From the NCBI RefSeq assembly GCF_021369635.1, contig NZ_JAJNBZ010000006.1, positions 62,001 to 126,000 on the forward strand: a stretch of DNA of 64,000 bases, written 5' to 3'. Of the stretch, positions 25,043 to 31,729 are shown one piece after another. The position numbers were made by a program, and so were the translations under genes. Every line of letters starts with the position of its first letter. Within the stretch, counting starts at the first letter, position 1. This stretch comes from Paenibacillus profundus. GTDB lineage: Bacteria; Bacillota; Bacilli; Paenibacillales; Paenibacillaceae. A model generated the notes under the pieces. That model did no database searches. It worked only from the letters and a program-made list of their open reading frames with translations, and was not told where the DNA came from.

Positions 25043-26113
25043 TTATGGGATAACTTTACGCTTGCGGAAGTCGTCGAAGATGTTCATGAACATTGCTTCG
25101 GTATCGACGAATTCGTGAAAGCCTAAACGACGAGCCTTAGTTCCGTCCGCAAAAAAATCGTAATCCCATGCAAACACGAAATCGCCGAATAGCCAAGAGG
25201 ATACATCTTTATAGGAATTCCGAGCAAGCCCATGCTTCTCAACCATTTTGTTCCAAAGCTGCTCCTTGTCCGCCATGACAACGTCCAGAGACATCTGCAA
25301 CGGGGGCGCTGTTTCCATGCCAAAGTATTGAGCGATCTTCGGCCATAACTCATTCCAACGAAACAGATCGCCATTCGTAATGTTGAATGCCTGATTCGCA
25401 CAGCGCTCGTCGGTCGCCGCCCATACTGTTGCCTTTGCGAGAAGCCCAGCGTCTGTCATCTCCAAGAGGCTGTTGTAAGCTCCCGGCTTACCTGGAAACC
25501 GCAAAGGTATTCCAAGTTCCTTCGAAATTGAAGCGTAAATCGCTATGACCATTGCGAGGTTCATCGGATTTCCAAGCGAGAAGCCGCAGACTACAGAAGG
25601 ACGGAGTGCCGACCAAGTCCAAGCCTTACCTTTTTGCCGTTGTTCTAAGAAATCTTGCTGATCAATATTGAACTCAGGAGGCATGTGGTTGGCGTCTGTC
25701 TCACGAGCAGGAGTTTTGAACGGGCCGAGATGTGCGCCGTATACCTTGTATCCCTGCATCAGACTGACATGTTTCAAGCCCGACGCGATTGGTTCGATCA
25801 CTTCTATGATATTCACTAACATGGCGAGATTCGGTGGAACAAGTTCAGCCCAAGTTGGACGGTCTTGGTAAGCAGCATAAAAAATGTGTGTTACCTCAGT
25901 TAAATCGCTTAACTTCTCGTGAAGCTCGTCTATATTGAGTAGATCCGCAGCTACATATCGAACACGGTTGCTAGATTCTCCACCGCGACGCGATACGCCG
26001 ATCACGTCCCAATCAGGGAGAGTGATGAGGTGATCGATGAGGTTGCGACCTATAACACCATTTGCACCCACGACCAAGGCGACTTTGCGTGTTGTTGTAG
26101 ATTCAATATTCAT
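25043..26113 (-). CDS. PRISE-type SDR reductase
   Basis: A 356-residue extended short-chain dehydrogenase. KVALVVGANGVIGRNLIDHL (residues 10-29) is the NAD(P)-binding Rossmann motif. LMQGYKVYGAHLGPFKTPAR and WTWSALRPSVVCGFSLGNPM are the landmarks of PRISE (progesterone 5-beta-reductase/iridoid synthase-like) proteins, which reduce activated enones. The enzyme is cytoplasmic. The ATG follows AAGGAGC. Base composition of this gene and its HxlR neighbour is lower in G+C than the surrounding genome, compatible with transfer. Confidence 0.85.
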   Translation of the reverse strand: MNIESTTTRKVALVVGANGVIGRNLIDHLITLPDWDVIGVSRRGGESSNRVRYVAADLLNIDELHEKLSDLTEVTHIFYAAYQDRPTWAELVPPNLAMLVNIIEVIEPIASGLKHVSLMQGYKVYGAHLGPFKTPARETDANHMPPEFNIDQQDFLEQRQKGKAWTWSALRPSVVCGFSLGNPMNLAMVIAIYASISKELGIPLRFPGKPGAYNSLLEMTDAGLLAKATVWAATDERCANQAFNITNGDLFRWNELWPKIAQYFGMETAPPLQMSLDVVMADKEQLWNKMVEKHGLARNSYKDVSSWLFGDFVFAWDYDFFADGTKARRLGFHEFVDTEAMFMNIFDDFRKRKVIP

Positions 26114-26308
26114 AGTGTTTCAGCTCCTTCTGTACTATTCTTTGTACAACATTATTTTGCATCAACTAACCATACATGGGAAGTACGCACTTTAAAGTGA
26201 CATAAGCACTTTAAAGTAATCGAGGTATTTTCAAACGAAAAGAAGTCAGTCAACTCTCTCTTTGTTTTCTTAATCATCATGGTGGATGGGTATACTCAGC
26301 GCTAGCTT

Positions 26309-26841
26309 TTCAAAGCGACACCCAACGAGGATTTGAAACAGAGTCTGTACGACGGTAGAAATGATGTTGTGTTCATACTTGACCAACCCATTTATTCATC
26401 GGGACTTTTAATTGAGCTCTTATTGGAAGAACCATTTAGACTCTACGTAGCACCGAACCATCCCCTCACGAAAAAAGTGAAATTCATTTGGAAGATTTAC
26501 GTGGAGAACTTCTGCTTCTGAACGAAAAAGGCTGTACGTACAGAACCTTTTTTGATCAGGCTTTAGCTCGGGAAGGAATCGATAGATTACATATGAATTT
26601 GGAATTTTCAAGTGCTGAAGCAATAAAACAATGCGCAATCTCCAGCATTGGAATTGCATTTCTTCCTCAATTGGCCGTATCGGGTGAGCTGGAAAGAGGA
26701 GAACTCGTTGTCCTTCCTTGGGAGATGTCAGAGCTTAGAGTAGCGACACAGATGGCCTGGCATAGAGAAAAATGGATTTCACCGGCAATCCTTGCTTTTC
26801 TCAATGTTGCTCGCGAATTCCTATCGAGGATTTCCTGTTAA
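26309..26841 (+). pseudogene. LysR-type regulator remnant, headless and frameshifted
   Basis: Only the effector-binding half of a LysR regulator remains. The first part (LKQSLYDGRNDVVFILDQP, FRLYVAPNHPL) is in one frame and the second (HLEDLRGELLLLNEKGCTYR to IGIAFLPQLAVSGELERGEL) in another. The switch falls at an A-run at 26471-26476, where one missing A would restore the frame. The DNA-binding half is absent and an in-frame stop lies upstream at 26303. The gene is therefore dead. Confidence 0.8.
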
Positions 26842-26863
26842 CGGGGAATGATAGTTTAATCAT

Positions 26864-26915
26864 TGCAGCGGCCGCAGTCTAAGACTTTATTTACAAGTCT
26901 CAGACTGTGGCTGCG
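26864..26915 (+). terminator. Long imperfect hairpin after the LysR remnant
   Basis: The left arm begins GCAGCGGCCGCAGTCT and the right arm is AGACTGTGGCTGC, with an inner AAGACTT/AAGTCTC-like pairing. The T-run after it is weak. It may be the old terminator of the LysR gene. Confidence 0.4.
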
Positions 26916-27022
26916 TCTTTACGGGGTTCAGTCTAATACTTATTTCTCAACAGCTGACGGTTCTCCATCTCCGCGTCAAATCAACAACTACAGTCTAAGT
27001 TTTTATTTTCTTCGAACACTAG

Positions 27023-27175
27023 TGGATCGGTATGGATGCAACCATCATGCCGGCGTAACGATCGAGGATGGCGCGATTATCGCAGCCAAACACCGTAGTC
27101 GGCGGAAACCCTGCCAAGGAAATCAAGAAACGATTCTCAGACGACATCATTGCAGAATTATTGGACACCAAATAG
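27023..27175 (+). pseudogene. Fragment of a Vat/Xat-type hexapeptide acetyltransferase
   Basis: About 50 codons in three frames assemble into the C-terminal part of a xenobiotic (streptogramin A or chloramphenicol) acetyltransferase: WIGMDATIMP, then GVTIEDGAIIAA, then NTVVGGNPAKEIKKRFSDDI followed by IAELLDTK and a stop. One base is missing between the first two blocks. About ten codons (around VVTKDVPPYA in family members) are missing before the last block. The left-handed-helix repeats of the N-terminal half are gone. The rest of 26842-27345 shows nothing beyond a hairpin and three copies of CAGTCTAA. Confidence 0.65.
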
Positions 27176-27298
27176 TGACCAATGGCAGTGCCGTCAATAA
27201 ACGCGCATTATTGTTGCGTCATGCGCTGCTCGGACATATGCTGACTGGAACATGCTCTAACGAGGGCAGCTTTCCTATGTTCGTTACCGCGCTCGGTC

Positions 27299-27337
27299 AA
27301 AAAAAAGGCTGCGGTCAAGGTTTCCCCTGCCGCAGCC
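27299..27337 (-). terminator. Minus-strand terminator
   Basis: GGCTGCGG (27307-27314) and CCGCAGCC (27330-27337) form the stem, and eight T follow on the minus strand. It lies just after the stop of the secreted-protein gene at 27346. Confidence 0.9.
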
Positions 27338-27345
27338 CGCGCCAG

Positions 27346-29103
27346 CTACATGGCGCTGGTCAATCCCATATTGATCAGCGCATTGTGGAGCGTTTGCTTG
27401 GATAAACTCAAATTCACCTCTGGCGCGCCCGAGGAGACGTAACCGATCGTCTGTTCGAAGCTGCTGATGCTGTCTTTGGCAGCTTGGATATCGACATATT
27501 GGAAGGTGCCCATATCCTTTTTCAGCTTCGCCAACGGATCGCTGTACTTCGTCTTAATCTCTTGCGCCTGCGCATCGGATTGCTCGAAGGTCAAGCTCTG
27601 CAACGTTTCAAGGTTGCCATACTTCTTCGTATAGTCTGTCTTGAATTGGGCCAGCAGCGCCTTGTACTCGCTCTCCCATGCTGTATATGCGGGCATTTCA
27701 GCCGCAACCTTAGCCGCCAAGGCTGCATCTGCATCCTGCTTCGCCTTGTCCTCGCTAGCCTTAGCCAGCTGAACCTTCAGTTTCTCGAGCAGCTTGTCTA
27801 CCTTCTGCCCGCCCTGCTTGGCCTCATTGGCCATTGCGAGTGCATCGTCATACATCTTCATGTTGTACAGCATTTCGGCGCCAGCTTTGAACTGCTCTGG
27901 CTTATAGATTAGGCTCATTGCTTCGCCTTTGTTCTGCTTATAGAAATATTCGAACCGCTCGCGGAAGTCGCCTTCATCGAAGACGGCACGGACGAGCCAG
28001 TATGTATGTTGGCTGGATTTTTCAAGAGATTTGGCAATCGCTTTAGCTTCGTCATCGAATTTATAAGCACCGGTATCCAAATAGAGAACATACAAGTGCG
28101 TAGCCATCTGTCCGAGTACTTTCGGATTGCTTGCGCCCTTCTTCTTGTAGTGGCTCTTCACGGCCTGCACCCAATTGTTGACGGCAGTATCGTGCGGCTT
28201 GTTCTGTGTGCGCAGCGCCGCTTCCGCTTTTGCAAGCGCGCTCTTCTTCGCGTTGATGTTCTTCTGACTGGAGGCGCTCGGCGCGCCGAAATAATAAATG
28301 CTTACGGGCTCGCCCAAAAAATTGTGACCCGTCCCTGTCTTCACGAAATAATGATAGCCGGAATAACGGTTGTTCGAGATTTTGGATTTGTCCGGATTCT
28401 GTACGACAATGTTTGTCTGGTTGAACAATTCTGCCATCACGTGGCTGCTCTGCGCTTCACTCGTGCCCATCATATGGATCGGATCGAAGCCTGCAATATC
28501 GCCTTGGACATAGTACAGATTTTGATCGACGGCGCTTTCGTAGGCATTGTAGGCTTTCTCATAGGCGGAATATGCTTTGTCGTACGTACCGCTCACCTTC
28601 TCATACGCTGCGCGCAATGAATCTTCGGCAGCAATAGGGTCGGTATACATGCCTTCGAAATAGTCTACAGACTTCAATTGCGCCTGACGGATGGAGGCGC
28701 CAAAGCTTAGCGGAACACCGATTTTGCCATCAATCGATTCCAGCGCATGCTTCATCGTCATCGCTTCTCCATCTGCCTTCGCTTGCTTCAAACCGACCGT
28801 TAGTTCATATGCATGCTGGTCGTCTGTCAAAGTCAACAGCTTCTTGCCTTTGTCATAGTTGTATTTCATCCCGAACACTTCACTGAATGCCTTGGGAGAC
28901 AAATACATCACGTTGTCATCAAGCAGGTATAAATCTCTACCGACGTACGTCCGTTTCCCATTCCACTCCAGCACACTGAACTGGTGCATAGTAATCGTGC
29001 TTCCCGCTGCTTTGTCTGCGACAGCCTGTCCGGCATTGCCGATACACGACAGCAGCAGTGCCGCGACAAGCATCCACTTCCAAATGCTCTGTCTCTTCTT
29101 CAA
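27346..29103 (-). CDS. Secreted protein with copper-amine-oxidase-N-like domain
   Basis: A 585-residue exported protein. A signal peptide (KKRQSIWKWMLVAALLLSC, cleavage after AVA near residue 29) is followed by a stalk-type domain around residues 45-130 (RDLYLLDDNVMYLSPKAFSE, VFGMKYNYDKGKKLLTL) of the kind seen at the N-terminus of copper amine oxidases and in many Paenibacillus surface proteins. Long helical, Ala/Lys-rich stretches with TPR-like or coiled-coil character fill residues 170-560. A Cys at residue 20 could be a weak lipobox, but the -2 Leu argues against it. The function is unknown. A strong terminator follows. Confidence 0.7.
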   Translation of the reverse strand: MKKRQSIWKWMLVAALLLSCIGNAGQAVADKAAGSTITMHQFSVLEWNGKRTYVGRDLYLLDDNVMYLSPKAFSEVFGMKYNYDKGKKLLTLTDDQHAYELTVGLKQAKADGEAMTMKHALESIDGKIGVPLSFGASIRQAQLKSVDYFEGMYTDPIAAEDSLRAAYEKVSGTYDKAYSAYEKAYNAYESAVDQNLYYVQGDIAGFDPIHMMGTSEAQSSHVMAELFNQTNIVVQNPDKSKISNNRYSGYHYFVKTGTGHNFLGEPVSIYYFGAPSASSQKNINAKKSALAKAEAALRTQNKPHDTAVNNWVQAVKSHYKKKGASNPKVLGQMATHLYVLYLDTGAYKFDDEAKAIAKSLEKSSQHTYWLVRAVFDEGDFRERFEYFYKQNKGEAMSLIYKPEQFKAGAEMLYNMKMYDDALAMANEAKQGGQKVDKLLEKLKVQLAKASEDKAKQDADAALAAKVAAEMPAYTAWESEYKALLAQFKTDYTKKYGNLETLQSLTFEQSDAQAQEIKTKYSDPLAKLKKDMGTFQYVDIQAAKDSISSFEQTIGYVSSGAPEVNLSLSKQTLHNALINMGLTSAM

Positions 29104-29214
29104 GTTTACCCCTCCAAAAAGTTATCTATTTCGCCACCGTTCGGCAGCATTTTCCAATCCATTGTACCATGACTCTAGTCCCGGATGTATGGTTGCTTGT
29201 TACAAAAATATCAA

Positions 29215-29241
29215 AAAGCACTCCTCATAGCGGAGTGCTTT
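29215..29241 (-). terminator. Minus-strand terminator
   Basis: AAAGCACTCC (29215-29224) and GGAGTGCTTT (29232-29241) form a perfect 10-bp stem with a 7-nt loop, and two more T follow on the minus strand. It ends the gene at 29266. Confidence 0.85.
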
Positions 29242-29265
29242 CCAACTTTTTGTTATCTGAATTCA

Positions 29266-30405
29266 TCATTCGGGCTGATGGACAATGCTTACCTCTTTGT
29301 AGCCAAGCTGCTTGATTTGCTCAGCCGTCATGTAGAGCGTACCGCCATCAAGCCGTGTGTTGCTTGGGTTCATCTCGATGCTGCTGCTCCCGTTGGCAAG
29401 CGTGTAGCGGAACTCCAGCTCCTTCGACTGCAGCTTCGTCAGCTTCCAGCCCAGTTCATCCACCAGCTGCTTGACGGGTATGAGCTGCTTTCCTTGCACA
29501 GAGAACACCAGCGGCAACCGTACTTCCCGATCGTCCAGTTGAATGACATAATCCGTGCGCAGCTTGACAGGAATGGATTCTTCCGGAATGGCATCCAAGT
29601 CAAAATCCTGCGGCAGATCGGACGTTGCGTCCCGCAGCTGTTCATTCTTAGGCAAAAATGTTTCTGCCTCTTCCCAGCTCTTGAGCGGCTGCGACTTCTT
29701 CGTTTTTATGTCATACAAATAAAGCGGACGATCCGGTTTATTCAGCGTATAAATAATATAGCCCTTATCAGGATTGCTGCTGCGAAAGTTCCCTAATGCA
29801 ATCCGCTCCGTTTTATCCGTTTCCGGATTGTATGCGATAATTTCTTCCTGTTTAGCCTTGTCATTCATGTAACTGTACACGATTCGATTGTCATATACCC
29901 AAGTTGCGCCAGTCATATATGACGTCCGCAGCCATTCTTTCGTCTCGCCAGTCTGATTGTTTTTCAGGAGATAGCCATAATTTTTGTGGCTGCTGCCTTG
30001 TTCATCTTTCGTATAATATGCGCGTTCATTCAATCCCCATTTACCGTTCGGAGACAGTTCGAACACTCTGCCCTTTACGACCTCCCGGTCCAATGGATCA
30101 TACGAATACTGCATCGCCATGTCATAGCTGTCAAGATAGGTCGTGTCCAAGCGCAATTGTTTCCAGTTCGGATCGGTTTGCATCGACTTGATTCTTTCAT
30201 CCCATTTCTTCCATTCGCCATCTGGTGTGCGGACAATGACACGCCTGTCATATTTGTCGTTCCCATCGCGTGTAAGATTATAATAGATCGCTCCGCTACG
30301 AGGATCTTTATAGGCTTCCTCAGCAGTATATGCGCCTGCCGCACCGGCTATAGAAGGTAGACTCAAGCCTAACAGAATTCCCCATGCCCATAACGTTGCT
30401 TTCAC
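29266..30405 (-). CDS. Secreted protein with C-terminal stalk domain
   Basis: A 379-residue protein. The GTG at 30405 follows AAAGGGG by 8 nt; an earlier open stretch is ignored. A signal peptide (LWAWGILLGLSLPSIAGA) precedes a region of short repeats with beta-propeller flavour (TGETKEWLRTSYMTGATWVY, DRPLYLYDIKTKKSQPL). The last 80 residues (VQGKQLIPVKQLVDELGWKL to LYMTAEQIKQLGYKEVSIV) look like a copper-amine-oxidase N1-type stalk domain, similar in kind to the domain in the neighbouring secreted protein. The role is unknown. Its own terminator separates it from its neighbour. Confidence 0.7.
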   Translation of the reverse strand: MKATLWAWGILLGLSLPSIAGAAGAYTAEEAYKDPRSGAIYYNLTRDGNDKYDRRVIVRTPDGEWKKWDERIKSMQTDPNWKQLRLDTTYLDSYDMAMQYSYDPLDREVVKGRVFELSPNGKWGLNERAYYTKDEQGSSHKNYGYLLKNNQTGETKEWLRTSYMTGATWVYDNRIVYSYMNDKAKQEEIIAYNPETDKTERIALGNFRSSNPDKGYIIYTLNKPDRPLYLYDIKTKKSQPLKSWEEAETFLPKNEQLRDATSDLPQDFDLDAIPEESIPVKLRTDYVIQLDDREVRLPLVFSVQGKQLIPVKQLVDELGWKLTKLQSKELEFRYTLANGSSSIEMNPSNTRLDGGTLYMTAEQIKQLGYKEVSIVHQPE

Positions 30406-30472
30406 AGTTTCAACCCCTTTCATAGAGTAAAACGTATGTAAAGCGCAATAAGTTTCGTTTTTTTTCCAATGC

Positions 30473-30496
30473 AAAAAAGACAGGATTCCCTGCCTT
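30473..30496 (-). terminator. Terminator of the lrgAB operon
   Basis: Just past the stop codon, AAGGCAGG and CCTGTCTT (minus strand) pair over 8 bp with one G-U, and a T-run follows. Confidence 0.75.
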
Positions 30497-30498
30497 CA

Positions 30499-31191
30499 CT
30501 ACATGAAAAACATATAAATGGGCGTAAACAATATGGACGTAATCAGTCCTGCGAGACCCATTGCCAAGCCGCTGAATGTCCCCTGCTTCTCGGAATCAGC
30601 CAAGCTCTTCGCCGTGCCGAAGCCATGCGCCGCCGTTCCCAGCGCAATGCCGAGCGACACCTCATCGCGAATCCCCGTCATCCGCAAAAATGCGGTTCCG
30701 AACAAACTCCCGACGACCCCGGTGAATACGGTAAAGACAGCAGACAATTCTGGCATGGCCCCGAGCGACTTCGATATTTCGACGGCGATAGGCGAGCTGA
30801 CCGACTTCGGCAGCATGCTGAGCACGACCTCACGCGCTCCGTCCAGACTTAGCATAATCGCGGCGACACTGACGATGCCGACGAGAGAACCGCACGTAAT
30901 GGACAAGCAGATTGCTTTGAACTGCTTCTTTACTAGATGACGATATTTATAAATCGGCACGCCCAATGCGATAGTCGCAGGCCCGAGCACGAGCGACAAT
31001 ATGTCCGCCCCTACCTTGTAATGATCCAATGGAACGTTGGCGATTGTCAAAAATCCAATCAACACGATGGAGCAAAACAGGATGGGATGCATCCATTTGA
31101 AGCGGACGTGCAATATCCGTGACACAGCATATACGACAATCGTAGCCGCAATACCGAATAGCGGCTGCTGTGTCCAAGCTAGCACATTCAT
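30499..31191 (-). CDS. lrgB: LrgB family membrane protein
   Basis: A 230-residue polytopic membrane protein of the LrgB/CidB/YohK family. Family blocks are LSLVLGPATIALGVPIYKYR, LPKSVSSPIAVEISKSLG and GTAAHGFGTAKSLADSEKQG. With LrgA it forms the holin-like/antiholin system that modulates murein hydrolase activity and carbon-overflow (pyruvate or glycolate) transport. Its start overlaps the lrgA stop (ATGA), so the two are translated together. About eight helices fill the length. Confidence 0.93.
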   Translation of the reverse strand: MNVLAWTQQPLFGIAATIVVYAVSRILHVRFKWMHPILFCSIVLIGFLTIANVPLDHYKVGADILSLVLGPATIALGVPIYKYRHLVKKQFKAICLSITCGSLVGIVSVAAIMLSLDGAREVVLSMLPKSVSSPIAVEISKSLGAMPELSAVFTVFTGVVGSLFGTAFLRMTGIRDEVSLGIALGTAAHGFGTAKSLADSEKQGTFSGLAMGLAGLITSILFTPIYMFFM

Positions 31192-31562
31192 GCTGCATCC
31201 TCCTTTCTCTTCGGGGCTTGCTCTTCGACTGTGAACTTCTGCAGCTTAGACGCTACAAATCCGGTAACCCACAGCACGATGAGCGTGCTCCCTACGATTC
31301 CGGCAGAAATGCTGACCCAATGCGCTTCCAGAACAGGCATGAAAGCAACAATCCCAACCACGTAAGGGATGAAGAACAATAGCATATGATCAAGCAAAAA
31401 TTGAGCCGAATGCTCAACCCACTCTAACTTTATCCATTTCATGCCGAGCGCGATAAGAAATAAGACGAGACCGAGCACGTTGCCCGGTAACGGCAGATGC
31501 AGCAAATTGTGCAGCCATACCCCCAAAATGTTAAAACTAAGCAAGATTGCAAAACCAAGCAT
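31188..31562 (-). CDS. lrgA: LrgA/CidA family holin-like protein
   Basis: A 124-residue membrane protein with four helices. LPLPGNVLGLVLFLIALGMK (residues 23-42) and FFIPYVVGIVAFMP are the LrgA/CidA marks, and the charged tail KRKEDAA is typical. It works with LrgB in control of cell-wall hydrolase export or small-acid transport. The ATG follows AGAAGGTGG. No LytSR-type regulator gene is next to it, unlike many such operons, so regulation is unclear. Confidence 0.93.
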   Translation of the reverse strand: MLGFAILLSFNILGVWLHNLLHLPLPGNVLGLVLFLIALGMKWIKLEWVEHSAQFLLDHMLLFFIPYVVGIVAFMPVLEAHWVSISAGIVGSTLIVLWVTGFVASKLQKFTVEEQAPKRKEDAA

Positions 31563-31693
31563 AAGGAACCACCTTCTGATGTATTGACTTGGATGAACAC
31601 CGTTCCTAAGACCACCCTTATTGTATCAGAAGAAGATATCGTGTCCCACAGGAGATTACGGGAGGAAACCCGTGTTGTAAGCGGTTTTTTACG

Positions 31694-31729
31694 TGAAAAA
31701 GGGCCGGGAACCGTCCCCAACCCTTTTCA
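31694..31729 (-). terminator. Terminator overlapping the mprF stop codon
   Basis: AAAAGGG and CCCTTTTT (minus strand) flank a 17-19-nt loop, and a T-rich stretch follows. The stop codon of mprF lies at the base of the stem. Confidence 0.55.

Noticed and set aside
26863-27405. Plus-strand open frame of 180 codons
   Set aside because: It runs through a hairpin, the acetyltransferase remnant in a mixed frame and a minus-strand terminator; only short in-frame bits resemble a protein.
28006-28620. Long plus-strand open frame opposite the secreted-protein gene
   Set aside because: Antisense shadow caused by codon use in the true minus-strand gene, which has a signal peptide and terminator.
27346-29103. 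Lipoprotein call for the secreted stalk-domain protein
   Set aside because: The Cys at residue 20 is preceded by L-S with Leu at -2, a poor lipobox, and a normal cleavage site AVA follows.
31439-31720. Minus-strand 93-codon frame upstream of lrgA
   Set aside because: It overlaps lrgA in another frame, has no ribosome site and no similarity.
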